Shown here in pieces: positions 41,298 to 52,300 of a DNA stretch of 64,000 nt; position 1 is the first letter of the stretch, and every line of letters begins with the position of its first letter. The translations under genes and the position numbers were made by a program. A model generated the notes under the pieces. That model was given only the letters and a program-made list of their open reading frames with translations, did not search any database and was not told where the DNA came from. Location of the stretch: the NCBI GenBank assembly GCA_029834535.1, contig JAQMWT010000140.1, positions 1-64,000 on the forward strand, in the 5' to 3' direction. Origin of the DNA: Chrysophaeum taylorii (lineage: Eukaryota > Sar > Pelagophyceae > Pelagomonadales > Pelagomonadaceae).

Positions 41298-42335
41298 TTT
41301 GATATCCTAGTAGGGTTAAATCTCAAGAAGCCTTACCCCCGACACGGAAGACGCGCCGAATGTTCAACATCCGAAGCAAAAGCAGAAGTTACGTAGCTTT
41401 GGGAGCACGGCGTTAAACTTGGTGACGGCGAGCGCCCGGGTGGTGAATAACGTCCCGCGACTTGGCCATTGAAAGCGCTTGTGCCGGGACAATCAATCGG
41501 TGTCGATGTGCTGGTCGCGTTCGAGATCGCATCGCGAAAAGAACGGCCGAAGTCCTGAAGATAGGGGCCACTCCAGAGAGACTCGACAGCGCGCGACCGC
41601 GGCGATCGACGCGTGGCTCGATAAAGGCGACGTCCTACAGCAGCAGCTCTTCGACGAGCGCGGCATCACCAAGCGTACTCGTTTCTCGCCTCGGCTATTT
41701 TGGCATTCAGGGGGTCACACGTGGATCGTCGAGTTCGTGCCCGACTGGCTACGTCGACGCGCTCCTCGTTCCGGGCGACGGCGTTCGGGCGGTATCTCAA
41801 GGCCTGGGAACGCCCGAATATCCTGGACTCGCGCGACGAATAGCTATACTTCCTCGTCGTCGTCGTCGTCACGGGGCATTCATTCATTCATTCATTCATT
41901 CTTTCTTTCTTTCTTGGGGCTCGGGCCTCGCGAGCGTCTCTCCCCTGGATATCATATCCAGGCCCGCGCAAAAAAATGAGCTGCATCGCGGTCGCGAAGC
42001 CGAAAGATGGGGCGCCGCAAGGTCGTCGTCGCCAACCTCGACATTTCCCTCGAACTCATCGCCAACCGGATCGGGGGGGGTCGTCCCCACCATTTTCTAC
42101 CGCCTCCTCTCGACCCCCGCAGCCGTGCCGTGACCCTCCCCGGCCGTTTTGGTTTGGCGGAAAGCCCCCCGCCGCCGCGACGAGCAGGACGAGGCGGCCT
42201 CCACCGTTTTCTGGCACCTCTTTTCGACGCCCCGGCAGCCGCACGGGCTCCCTCCTAGCTGGCTGGCCGTGAAAAAAATGAAGAAGAAGAAGAAAGACTT
42301 CTCGAGGGGAGTCGGCAATTTAAAAATGAAATTAC
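41298..42335. other. Intergenic with microsatellites, possible small gene relic
   Basis: Holds (ATTC)n at about 41876-41905 followed by (TTTC)n. Plus-strand frames near 41600-41860 (RATAAIDAWLDKGDVLQQQL in one frame, FRATAFGRYLKAWERPNIL in another) look like one short protein broken by a frameshift. The family is unknown. Confidence 0.4.
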
Positions 42336-43261
42336 TTACTTTTTGAGGCTTTCGAAGCGCTTCGCAAGCGTGTCGTAGTCGGAGCCCGGGGCATCGCCGG
42401 TGCCCGGGGCCCCCGGGAGGTCGGGGGGGGAACTGTCGCCGCCGCCGCCACCACCGTCGTCGTCGTCGTCGCGCTTTGTCTCCGGGAAGGTGGTCGGGGC
42501 CGAGGGAATCTCGAGGGGAGCAACGGGAGGCGTGGGTGGTTGGACACCCACGACCTCGGCCACGGGGGCTTCGTAGGCTTGGGTTAGGTTTGAGCCCGGC
42601 GCGACTTGCACGCTAAAGCCCGAAGGGCCCGGCATGGACTGCGAGGCCATCGCGTCGTCGTCCAAGCCAAGGTCCGCCGGGGCCCACTCGATATCGTACT
42701 CCTTGGCAATAGCGGTAAGATAATTGACGACAATTTTTGCACTCGGAGGCGCGATAGAAAGTTTGTGCGCGACTCGCGTATTCACGCACTCGTTCTCTCC
42801 CGTTCGAGCTTCCTGCGTGAATTCGGGGCCATACTTGAGCTCGAGTTGCCGCGCGACCTCCCGCAATTCCGGGACTTCGGTTCGCTGCGATGCCCAAATC
42901 AACGTGCACATCGCCTCCTTCATATCGGGAGGACACTCCTTCTCGAAGATAACCAACTGCGCTCGCTCGTGGACGAGTTCACACAACAAACCCAACAACT
43001 CGTAGGCCTCGATCGTAAAGTCGAGTCGGATCAGGTGCTCGACGCGGATCCGCGCCTTCTCTTCCTTGCCCTGACGCAGCAGCTCGGCTATCTCGCGCTT
43101 CTGCACTTTGATCAAATTTACTTTCTTCGCGTTGAGGATCGCGAACCGCTGCTCGGACATCTTCAGGTGCGGCTTGAGCTTGTTCGCGTTGAACCGCTCC
43201 TACGGCCGGAGGTCGCCATCACACCTAAACTATCACTCACGAGTCCCAATGCCTTGAGCAT
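42336..43261 (-). CDS. IST1: IST1-like ESCRT-III regulator with a 41-nt intron
   Basis: Spliced: exon 1 43261-43241 (ATG, seven codons), intron 43240-43200 (GTGAGT ... GTAG, 41 nt, phase 0), exon 2 43199-42336; 294 residues. The junction gives MLKALGL then ERFNANKLKPHLKM, matching the F-N-x-x-K-L-K start of Ist1, which supports the splice. The Ist1 domain (about residues 8-180) includes EKARIRVEHLIRLDFTIEAY and ELLGLLCELVHERAQL. A Pro/Asp/Gly-rich linker follows. The C-terminus DTLAKRFESLKK fits a MIM1 motif (L-x-x-R-x-x-x-L-K) that binds MIT domains such as Vps4. IST1 regulates Vps4 and membrane scission in endosomal sorting and cytokinesis. Confidence 0.88.
43200..43240 (-). other. 41-nt spliceosomal intron of IST1
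   Basis: GTGAGT donor, GTAG acceptor, phase 0. Removal joins exon 1 to the conserved Ist1 N-terminus. Confidence 0.75.
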
Positions 43262-43297
43262 ATTTTTGAGCTAGCTACTCTATAGTTCTGGCGGGCG

Positions 43298-43398
43298 CGT
43301 TCGTTCGTTCGTTCGTCCGTTCGTTCGTCCGTTCGAGCAACAACAGCCGTTCGTTCGTTCGTTCGTCCGTTCGTTCGTCCGTTCGAGCAACAACAGCC
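43298..43398. repeat. Duplicated 50-bp GTTC-rich unit
   Basis: Two tandem copies of a unit made of GTTC/GTCC tetramers ending in GAGCAACAACAGCC, followed by four GTGCC pentamers. Confidence 0.85.
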
Positions 43399-43686
43399 GT
43401 GCCGTGCCGTGCCGTGCCGACAGGGGTAAAAGTGGGTAAAAGTAAAGTAAGAGACAACAACAGGGGTAACGAATGAATGAATGAATCAATCAAGAAAGAC
43501 ACCTGCGGCGTGGCATGTGATCCCGGTGTAGGGCGGCAACAAACATTTTTTTTGACAGAGCGATGATACCGCTGGATTTGTGCGGGATCGGAACACACTC
43601 TTGGCCCCGGAATGCGGGCGCCGAACAAGTCAAGTCGCGCGCTCGAAAGTGAAAAAGGGGCCGCCTACCTCTTCTTGGTCGGTCGT

Positions 43687-45807
43687 CTAGGCGGCGGCCG
43701 CCGCCGCCGAGGTCGTCGTCGTCGCAGCAGCAGCAGCAGCAGCAGAATGGGCCGCGGCGGCGTCGACGAGGGTGGTGCGGGTGATCGCGTGGTCCGAGGG
43801 GAAGTGGAGGGTGGGGAAGACGATGTCGTCCTTGAAAGTCCCGTCTCCCGCGTTGTCCTTCGAGGAAGCAGTCGCCTCGAGGTCGGACTGGTAAAAAAGT
43901 ATGAAGTCCTTCGGATTCTTGTCCACTAGCGAACTCGTGGTCTTCTCCGACTCCTTGACCGCCTTGTTGAGCTGGGGCTGGAGGTAGGTGCGGGCGTTGA
44001 AGGTCGTGTGCTCCATCGTATCCGGGTCGGTGCCGTAGCACGAATTGATCGCATGAACCTTAAAGTCCGCCACGAAGTCGGCGACGCAGGCCTTGTACTT
44101 GACGCCCGCGTCGTTCGCGCATTGGTAGTAGGTGTTTGCATCGAGGCCAAAGAGGAGCGAAGCCCCGGAGGCGTCGTGCTTGCGGAAGCCGTGGACGGCG
44201 TCGACCACGGGCGTCGTCGCCAGGCCGTTCGTGTCGCCGTGAAACGAGGCGAGCACGTACGTCTTTGCATCCTGAATCCTCGTGGCCGTGTAGACGCAGA
44301 GGTCGCCGGGAGCCGCCTTGTTGCCGTCGATGCGTGCGTAGACCTTTTCTGACACGTCCACGACGTTCGTCCACGCGCCCTTTTTCAACAAAATCAACGA
44401 ATTTTGGTCGCGAGAAGGGTCGTTGTTCGACGGCGCGTACGCGTCGAAGTATTTCTGGCCGAGGTCTCGAGTTTCTGCCAAGGCCGCAAAGGCTAGAGAA
44501 CTCTCTTGAAGAAAGACGGCATCCATGCCGTTGTAGACGTCCGTCTCCAGAATCTCGGCCGTCCTGTCGTTTTTCCTCTCGTTGAGGGCGCGGCACATCG
44601 CCGAGCGGATCGGCTGCCACGCGTCCGCGGCCGCGCGGTTCACGATGTGGACAAGGACCGCGTCGAAGATCGCCAGAAGGGTCGCAGACAGCGGCACCGA
44701 CAACCGCTCTTCCTCCGCCAGAATGGCAGGGTACTTTGCCTTTTTGATCGTCGGGAGCATCTTCGCCGGAACCTCGGGGTCCTCGTCGTCCGACGTCTTG
44801 AGGGGCGTCGCGAACATGAACGCCCTCCATTTCGCCCACCAGTCGTCAGCGAGGGTCTCCGAGTAGCAGTTAATCACCGTCGGCCGCATCGCCTTGGTGC
44901 CGTCGGCGAGCTGGATCGTGTTGGTGACGCGGTCGGGCATCGAGACCAGGCGCTTGGCACCCAGCGTCGGGTCCTTCAATATACCGGCGACGATCTTTCG
45001 ATTGGCATAATCAGCCCGCCAATAGTCCTCGCCGACGGTATTAAGATCCTCCGGAGACGCCAGGTCCGTCTCCACCATCGCGCTGATGAGTTCCTGGAAC
45101 ATTTCTTCCGTAAACACCTCGGACACCTCGACGTCGCCCGGGTTGTCGTCGTCGCTCAGAAAAGCAGAAATCTTATCCATCAGCTCGTAGTACTCCTTCG
45201 CTTGGTCGCCGCCGTCGTCGTACGTCACCCAGTACTCGAAGGGGTTGTTGTTTATGGCAGCCATGTTCCACGTCGCAACGCTCAACCGACGTCCATTCTC
45301 CGGCGCCGCCACCGGCGAAGATTCTTTTTCGTCGGCCAGCAAAGCGAGCTTTTCGTTCAGGGAAGCGAGGAGCGTGGCCTCCTCGCTCAAGGTTTCCTTC
45401 AACTTTTCGACCAAATCCTCCGCTTCGTGGGCAACGTTCGCGAGAGAACCACCTTCTTCTTTGGCGGTGCCGGCCGCGACAGGGTCGGCCGCGTCGACGG
45501 GGTCGACGGGGTCGACGGGGTCGACGGGGTCGACGGGTTTATCCTCCTCGATGACTACCGGCGGGGCCGCCGCGAGCTGCTCCTGGGCCGCCGCCGCCTG
45601 CGCCTTTGCCTCCTCGGCCTCCCTGAGCGCCGCATCGAGCCGCGCGGCCGCCTCGGCCGCGTCGGCCTTGGCCTTGACGCGCTGCGCCTGCTCGGCCGCC
45701 TCCAGCCGTTCGGCTTCCTCCTCGGGCACCATCTGAACCTCCTGGAGCCCGCGGAGACCCGCCTGGGCGACCACCGCGACAACCATTACACGGAGGAACA
45801 ACAACAT
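43687..45807 (-). CDS. Secreted endonuclease/exonuclease/phosphatase (EEP) family protein
   Basis: 706 residues. Residues 1-18 (LLFLRVMVVAVVAQAG) are a signal peptide. A coiled Glu/Ala-rich region (about 25-85) and (P-V-D)n repeats (about 92-105, from a 9-bp repeat GGGTCGACG) precede the catalytic domain. EEP blocks in order: LSVATWNMAAI (W-N), AVFLQESSLAF (Q-E), VLASFHGDTNGL (H-x-x), LLFGLDANTYY (G-D-x-N) and FPSDHAITRT (S-D-H). All metal and catalytic residues of the EEP fold (as in DNase I and Ccr4) appear present. The tail is poly-Ala/Thr. Substrate unknown: DNA, RNA or a phosphoester. Secretion suggests extracellular phosphate scavenging or wall work; that is inference. Confidence 0.78.
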   Translation of the reverse strand: MLLFLRVMVVAVVAQAGLRGLQEVQMVPEEEAERLEAAEQAQRVKAKADAAEAAARLDAALREAEEAKAQAAAAQEQLAAAPPVVIEEDKPVDPVDPVDPVDPVDAADPVAAGTAKEEGGSLANVAHEAEDLVEKLKETLSEEATLLASLNEKLALLADEKESSPVAAPENGRRLSVATWNMAAINNNPFEYWVTYDDGGDQAKEYYELMDKISAFLSDDDNPGDVEVSEVFTEEMFQELISAMVETDLASPEDLNTVGEDYWRADYANRKIVAGILKDPTLGAKRLVSMPDRVTNTIQLADGTKAMRPTVINCYSETLADDWWAKWRAFMFATPLKTSDDEDPEVPAKMLPTIKKAKYPAILAEEERLSVPLSATLLAIFDAVLVHIVNRAAADAWQPIRSAMCRALNERKNDRTAEILETDVYNGMDAVFLQESSLAFAALAETRDLGQKYFDAYAPSNNDPSRDQNSLILLKKGAWTNVVDVSEKVYARIDGNKAAPGDLCVYTATRIQDAKTYVLASFHGDTNGLATTPVVDAVHGFRKHDASGASLLFGLDANTYYQCANDAGVKYKACVADFVADFKVHAINSCYGTDPDTMEHTTFNARTYLQPQLNKAVKESEKTTSSLVDKNPKDFILFYQSDLEATASSKDNAGDGTFKDDIVFPTLHFPSDHAITRTTLVDAAAAHSAAAAAAATTTTSAAAAAA

Positions 45808-45890
45808 CTTGTGATGATGACTAACAATGTATCACTTCCAAAAAAGCCAACGGAATAATAAAAGTAGGTTAGAAAAATGCTCTAATAGTA

Positions 45891-46742
45891 TCAGGAAGAA
45901 CCGCCAAGCGAGGGGAACTCCTCCTCGTAGGAGCGGGCGTTGCTGCGGTGCTCCGGACTCTTGCGCGGCTTGCGGCCCCCGTGCGGCGGCGATTTGGTGC
46001 GTTGGGGCCCGCCGCCACTGCCTCCTCCTCCTCCTCCTCCTCCTCCTCCTCGAAGCGTCGGCTGCTGGTGCTGCTGAGGGAGGTGATGTTGGAGCTGCGC
46101 TCGCGGGACGAAGGTAGGGGGTCGCGCGTAGTGTCCGCTGTTGTTGGGGTAGTAGGGATAGGGCTCGCGCGGTGGCGGCGGCTGGAGGGGAGGAGGCGGA
46201 GGCCCGGGAGGAGGGGGCGGCGGCCCGTAGTAGCCGTAATAGGGATAGTCGTAGTAGGGTCGCGCGGGCGGATAATACTGCCTCGGCGCAAACTGGGGCC
46301 TGACGAAGTTGTCCCGGTTGAAGTCCGGGTCCGAGAGCTCGACCGACCGGTTCCGCCAGAGCGATTTATCGTCTTTGCGTCGACTATCGAAACCAATTCC
46401 GTCGCCGGGACCTCTCGCGACGACGACCGAGCTCAACGCCTGCTGTGCCCAGTTCCGCTTATCAGCCGACTGCGACGTCGGCTTCCCGAAGATCCGTGCC
46501 CGCGCCGCGGCGTAGTCCCGTTCGCGATCGACCGAAGACTTGGGCGCGCTCGACGGCTGCGTCTGCCTCGGCTCCTCAGACTCTGGAGGTGTCGATGACG
46601 CTCTTCGCATTAGAACTTTGGGCGTTCCCACCTTCTCGCGGCTCTCGGCCTTGGCCGTCCCCATCGCCGCGTGCCACCCCTCTTCTTCTTCATCCTCCTC
46701 CATCCTCAATGCCGCCAGCCTCTCGTCGACAGGGGCAGCCAT
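45891..46742 (-). CDS. SUZ-domain RNA-associated protein
   Basis: 283 residues. Residues about 72-90 (DRERDYAAARARIFGKP) match a SUZ domain, an RNA-binding motif of R3H and Szy-20-like proteins. The middle is Tyr/Pro rich (PYYDYPYYGYYGPPPPPPG) and then a Gly run, which is low-complexity sequence typical of RNA granule proteins. The end ARSYEEEFPSLGGSS resembles a SUZ-C tail. No R3H domain is seen. The gene has no evident intron and starts at an ATG. Confidence 0.65.
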   Translation of the reverse strand: MAAPVDERLAALRMEEDEEEEGWHAAMGTAKAESREKVGTPKVLMRRASSTPPESEEPRQTQPSSAPKSSVDRERDYAAARARIFGKPTSQSADKRNWAQQALSSVVVARGPGDGIGFDSRRKDDKSLWRNRSVELSDPDFNRDNFVRPQFAPRQYYPPARPYYDYPYYGYYGPPPPPPGPPPPPLQPPPPREPYPYYPNNSGHYARPPTFVPRAQLQHHLPQQHQQPTLRGGGGGGGGGGSGGGPQRTKSPPHGGRKPRKSPEHRSNARSYEEEFPSLGGSS

Positions 46743-47328
46743 TGGCGACGGACCCGTTGGAAGACGGTTGGTTAGGACGCGGGTTTAGGGATCATCCGGC
46801 TTCGGGAAGGAGGAGAGCAGATACTTTTTTTTTTGAACAGCTTGCTTGCTTTGTCAGCACCAGGTGGCAAAAAGAGAAACTTTGCGAAAGTGCAATTTAA
46901 GGGAGTTAAGGGAGTTGCAGAGACATCTAGGATAACGCGTTTTTGATTCACAACTGCGAGATTCATCTAGGATAACGGACTCATAAGTGCCAGAGAAAAC
47001 TAACTAACTCTCGAGAAATCGCTCTCGCCCAAAAAGTTTTATAATTTTGTACAGTTTAGGTTTATTAGGCTATTGAACGAACCTGACTACAGCCTTGGGA
47101 ATTCACTTCAGCAAGTGAACGTTAACCACTTCACCACGGTCATCACGCAATAATTATTCTGTCAAGTGATTTGAAGTGAACACGTCGTCCTGCATATATG
47201 GCTAAAGTGAACCTTTTGGTGAAGTGACCGTCACTTTCCTTTTTCTTTGAGCCTACGCCTGCCGCGCCCCGTCCGTTCCGTGCCCCCCCCCCCTGCTAGT
47301 GCTTAGGTCTGGTGGTGCTCTTAGTTTC
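46743..47328. other. Intergenic before the copia element
   Basis: About 590 bp, AT-rich, with several AAGTGA / TTCACTT words in both orientations near 47098-47225 and two near-identical TCATCTAGGATAACG words (46925 and 46963). No gene is seen. Confidence 0.5.
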
Positions 47329-47424
47329 TGTGAGGAAGCTATGACACTTACCCCTGCACCTCGTATCCAGTATTCCTACGTCATTCCCGTATCGCTAGAG
47401 TAACGCCCCATTCCAGTTGTCACA
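47329..47424 (+). repeat. 5' LTR of the copia element (96 bp)
   Basis: Begins TGTGAGGAAGC and ends GTTGTCACA. The first 50 bases differ from the 3' LTR at two positions; the second half differs more, including small indels, so the insertion is not recent. Confidence 0.85.
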
Positions 47425-47439
47425 TGGTAGCAGGTGCTC

Positions 47440-48360
47440 GTCCACGATCGAACCTGTGCTTGACTTCGTGGCGACTCCTTCTTGGCTTCAGTTCATTGCT
47501 ACGTGTTCGGTTCGTTGTCGTCTATCATGTCCTCGATCGAAATTCAAGCTAGCAAGCTTTCGCAAAAAAAACTTGATGCCTTCAGCGGTGAGCGACATTT
47601 TTTTTTTCCCACCAATGGAAACGTCGTCTTGAGAACATGATCATCTCTACCGGCGATCACATTATCTCGACCAACGATCCTTGGACTAGCATCTCAGCAT
47701 CTCGCTGCTCTGAAGAAGAATTTCGCGTCCAGCAACACCGTTGATATCCGTGAAAACCGCGACATGAACTTCACGCGGCTTTACAAGCGCATTACAGATG
47801 TCTACATGGACCACGGGAACCGCGTAGCTCCATCCGCTATTGCTTCACTACATTCACTGGTGTGCAACCATATTGATGATCTTGCGAACTTCCTCAACAC
47901 GTTCATCACCGGAGTTCAAGTTGCTCGGCATTGCTCGGCATTTACCTGATCCGACGTACCCTCGAGTGTGTCCTCGCATTTGACTACGTGCATCGTGCTT
48001 CAAGACTTACTGGCTTTGTTTTATCGTCTCGCGTTTCGTACCGACGACTGTGGTTGTACCCTTGAGAAGTTCACCACCACACAATTTTGGATGGCATGCA
48101 CAACCACTACCATCGCGCTATCCGCCGCGTCGTCAGCCACAACCCCGACTTCAGACTCTTCCAACTGACCTACCCTACACGCTCCCCTTTCCCAACAACC
48201 TGGCTCTACTCGATTCCGACGCACTACCTAATGTCATTTTGGCGGCTGCAAGGATCACTTTGACGGGGACGGCCGCAAGTTTCAAAGTTCCTAGCTATCC
48301 CACGACAAGGCGCCACCCACCATCGCCGTTCTTCTCAAGAGCGCAACACTTCCAATGACT
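47440..48360 (+). pseudogene. Probable gag region of the copia element
   Basis: After the primer site the plus frames are short and interrupted. One piece (47764-47949, NFTRLYKRITDVYMDHGNRV) has the helical, charged look of a capsid region. No C-C-H-C knuckle was found. Assigned by position only. Confidence 0.3.
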
Positions 48361-48692
48361 CCAAAAACACCCAACAACACCAACCCACCAAAACCAACAC
48401 CAGTAACACTACCTTTTCTGCTCCTATGCCTACTCCAACCTTGACTGATTCTAGTTCCACTCCGCCGCTTTTCTTCATACCACCATCTATTCCACCCCCC
48501 TCACCGCCTTAAACGGCCACACCCACCGTCTCACATCCCCCTCCCGATACTCTGTCTCATAATATTTGCACCTTTCTGCCAATCAAGATAATTCCAAGTC
48601 AGCGTGTGTACCGCCGAATGTCTGATGCAAGCACATCAACAACCCCATCCCACGGAAGCGTTGCGGATTTTTTTTTTAGCTCCCATTGCACA

Positions 48693-49034
48693 GGCGCCCT
48701 TCGTTCTGTATTTTCATCTGGTCGTTGCTCCTCTCCTCGTTCTGTATTTTCACCTCGTCGTTGCTCCCCTCTTCGTTCTGTATTTTCATCTAGTCGTTGC
48801 TCCCCTCCTCGTTTTGTATATCACCTATTCGTTGATCCACTCCCCGTTGTGCCTTTTCACCTTTTCGTTGATCCACTCCCCGTTGTGCATTTTCAGCTAT
48901 TCGTTGATCCACTCCCCGTTCTACATTTTCTGCTATTCGTTGATCCACTCCCCGTTGTGCATTTTTACCTATTCGTTGATCCACTCCTCGTTGTGCATTT
49001 TCACCTATTCGTTGATCCACTCCTCGTTGTGCTT
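48693..49034. repeat. 36-bp minisatellite inside the copia element
   Basis: About nine to ten tandem units. The first four read CGTTCTGTATTTTCATCT-type, the later six ATTCGTTGATCCACTCCCC-type, sharing the 36-bp period and the GT-TTTTCA core. All three plus frames stay largely open, giving hydrophobic repeats of 12 residues. Confidence 0.85.
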
Positions 49035-50190
49035 GTCAGTTTTGGTAAAACCAGCGAATCACGTTCCATCGCGCATTTCACCCGCCACAACTAAGCTGTG
49101 CCTGTCAATTTTTCGCGTGCGCAGCTTTCGTGCTTCCTATGTGGTTGGATCGCTCATCTTCGGGATCCTGGACCGACGATTCTTTGCTGTGTTATTCGGT
49201 TTCTTCATCTACGGTATCAACACAATGTTGTGGTTCTCCTTCGCGCACTGTCGCCTTTTTCGCCGCTTTTCTGACCTTTAAAATTCGGTTTTGCTATCGA
49301 CGTGAATTCCGTGCTCAGCACCCGCGACGCTATCTGCAATGTTCTTACGTGTCACTGCGACGCTATCTGCAACGTTCTTACGTGCCACAACTGTTTTGCC
49401 ACTATCGCCAACTTCTACCGCAGTCTATTCGAGTATGACGAGCAAAGCTCGCCGCTTGCTCCTCCAACGTTGGCCCATATGGCAACTTCGTTCTTGCGAA
49501 TGCGAAAACGGGCCACTTTCTTATCTGCCACAGCAGGCTGGCATACAGCAGCCTGGTCTACCCGTGTTCGTTCCTCCCAACGCTGGCGCGTCAGAAGTCT
49601 TCCATCTTCGCGTACAGGATGCGGTCGTGCCCATGGCAACTTGCTCGCGCCGCAACAACCAAACACCCAACGTTCGCATCAACCCTGTTTACGCCTGTTT
49701 TTGCTTCAGTCGCCTCCGACCATCGTCATAACCTGGTCACCATACAACATATCTGCCCAAAGGCAACGTTCTCATCAGACGTCTGGTACACTGCCATCAT
49801 ATATACCAGCCTGTGTTCCAGCTATCTTTGCCCCGCTGCGATTCTCAGTGGCACCAATCGTCTAACGCAAGTCATCCCAGGCACTTTTGTTGCTATTGTT
49901 CTTCAGACCTCGATTTTGCTGACAGTTTCGCTTATCAGATTTCCTGCAATGTCAACCACCGAAGGAACTTCAACGTTGTTCCGACTTTCTCGAATCACGC
50001 TTCAAAGCTATCGTCTACTGTTGCCCGATTGTCACCTGTTCTTCCGCTGTTGCCCCCCCCTTGTCCCCTGTGTTTGATGAGAATGCGCCGGCTTCACTGG
50101 GACTGATCACCCCATCACGTGAACCGACCATTCTCCGCGCCCATGACCTCCGCAGAACCAACAACCCCCACAGACAAGCGCACAACAACG

Positions 50191-50320
50191 TCGAGCCAAC
50201 CAGAGCCGACAAAACAAAAAGCATGCAAAACAAAGTCGAGCCAACCAGAGACGACGAAACAACAAGCATGCAAAACAAAGTCGAGGCAAACGGAGCCGAC
50301 CGCGCAAAGTCGAGAAAAAA
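50191..50320. repeat. 45-bp repeat inside the copia element
   Basis: About 2.6 tandem units beginning GTCGAGCCAACCAGAG and containing AGCATGCAAAACAAA. Confidence 0.8.
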
Positions 50321-50699
50321 AAGCGCACATTATTCAGAAACAAATGGAGAACCAACTCAAACCTACAATACTGGCGTTTTACCACGCACTGTTGATTCTG
50401 TGTCATCTCATGTCAATTTTGTGTCATCTTGTCATTCCCTTCGATTCTGTGTCATCTTGTCATTCCCTGTACGTTAATTATTCTAGCTTTCGTTTGTTAG
50501 TTCATTATGTCTTCCTTCCCCTCTGTCTCGCCCACACCCTTGTTGATCCCCCATGTGTCGATGCTTACACTGATGACGGCGCTCTCACTTCCCCTCATTT
50601 GCGCGAAGCTCTAGCCCATCCAAATCCTGCACGTCGGTTACAAGCCATTGCCAAAGAACATCATTCCCTCGGTCAGCTCGGTTGCTCGGATGTTGCTCG

Positions 50700-52026
50700 C
50701 GTTCCTTCTACTTGAGAAGTGGGTCCACCGCACGAAGTATGAATCTGGCCGCTTCAAATCGTACAATGCTCGTCTCGTTGTCCGCGGTTACACCCAGGTT
50801 CACGGCATTGCTTACCACGACACGTACAGTCCTGTAGATGTCATCTCTGCTTTCATGCAAGCCCCTGTCTGGCGTTGCTGTTCACGACTGGGATTTGCAT
50901 AAGTTGGATGTCAGCTCCGCTTTTATCCAAGCTCCCATTGACGAAGACATCTATGTCTGGCCACCCGAAGGTTATGCTCCTCGCCAACCCACCGATGGTT
51001 TCAAAATCATTTACACGCTCTGTCGCTCTTGGTACGGTTGCCCGCAAGCATGTCCCCACTGGTGGCTTTACTTAGAACGCTTCCTTGTCAATGATTGTAG
51101 CTTTGTCCGCGATTCTGGTGACACTTGCAGCTACAAACTCATGCTTAAGTCTACTGTCGTTCGGCGCCTTGTTCTCGTCGTTGATGATCTTCTTGCGGCG
51201 CACCCCCGTTCTTGCATTGGCCATTACCAAGCTTTCTTTTTGCGTTTTTCAAAGCCTTCACACTTCCGTTGGTCTCCGCATTACGCGTGATCGCGCACGT
51301 CGCGCGCTCGCTATCGACCAATCCCATGCTATCCGTGAAATCCTTCCCGAACATCGCTACATCAACAGTAAACCAGAACTGACTCCCGCTCCCAAAGGTC
51401 TTCATCTTTCTGCGGCTGATTGTCCTGCTCCTGGCTCTCCCGATCACGTCTTCATGGCGCGCATCCCTTTTCGTCGTATTGTTGGCTGTGTTTTATTTAT
51501 TTCCGTCATGACTCGCCCTGATATCACTTGGTCCGTCAATCAGTGTGCGCGTTTTTCACACAATCCTGGTAAACCCCACTGGCACGCTTTTATCCCACAC
51601 TCTTCGTTATCTCACTGGTTCTCACGATCTTGCCCTTGTTCTTGGTCGCGATTCTACCCTTCGTCTCTGTGGTATTCCGACTCCAGCTGGGCCGACGACC
51701 CTGATGACCGCCACTCCACTACTGGCTTTTGTTTTCTCCTTGCTGGCTCAATGATAGCCTACTGCTCACGCTCGCAGTGCCTCCTCGCCCGCTCCTCTTT
51801 TGAAGCTGAATTGCTCGCTCTTTACGCCGCTACTGCTGAGCTCTCTTGGCTTCTCAAACTTTTAGATGACTTTGATCTTCCTCGTCACACGGTACCAATG
51901 TATGTGGATAATAGCACCACCGTCACCCAAGTCCGTCTCCAATGTCTCACGTGGCGCACCCGCCATATTGACATTCGCTTTTACAGCACCGCCGAATATC
52001 ATCGCAACCACATCATTGATCTCTAA
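50700..52026 (+). pseudogene. Copia reverse transcriptase and RNase H (broken)
   Basis: Plus-strand pieces: 50700-50860 YNARLVVRGYTQVHGIAYHD then TYSPVDVISAF; 50875-51290 LDVSSAFIQAPIDEDIYVWP then PEGYA; near 51170 a VVDDLL-type box (LVLVVDDLLAAHP) for the catalytic Asp pair; 51290-52026 with CVLFISVMTRPDITWSVNQC, then DSSWADDPDDRHSTTGFCFL, RSSFEAELLALYAATAELSW and PMYVDNSTTVTQ, the RNase H. These are the standard copia words. A short internal duplication near 50840-50930 and frame changes break the gene. Confidence 0.82.
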
Positions 52027-52300
52027 CACATTCCCCCGCCTTGACAACCTTAGCGATATCTTCACCCGCAGTACGGAAGCTCCTTAAGGATCCTCCGGCT
52101 TCGTGCTCGTTACCTCACTTCGCCCAATGATATCTCCTATCTCTTTCTGCCACAATGCCTCTCTTGACGTCTTCCTTCAAGCTTCTCCTCTGTGAGCGCG
52201 TCTCACTTCCCCCTTTTATTTCCTTTTCTTTCTAATCTAGCACCTGTGTGAGGACCTCACTTACCCCTTTTTTTTCCTTTTCTTTCTTTTCCAGCACCTG

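Noticed and set aside
43490-44041. Minus-strand 183-codon frame over the EEP 3' end
   Set aside because: It is a shadow of the EEP gene in another frame, with compositional bias only.
48604-49281. A 225-codon multi-pass membrane protein
   Set aside because: The hydrophobic repeats are translations of a 36-bp minisatellite within the copia element.
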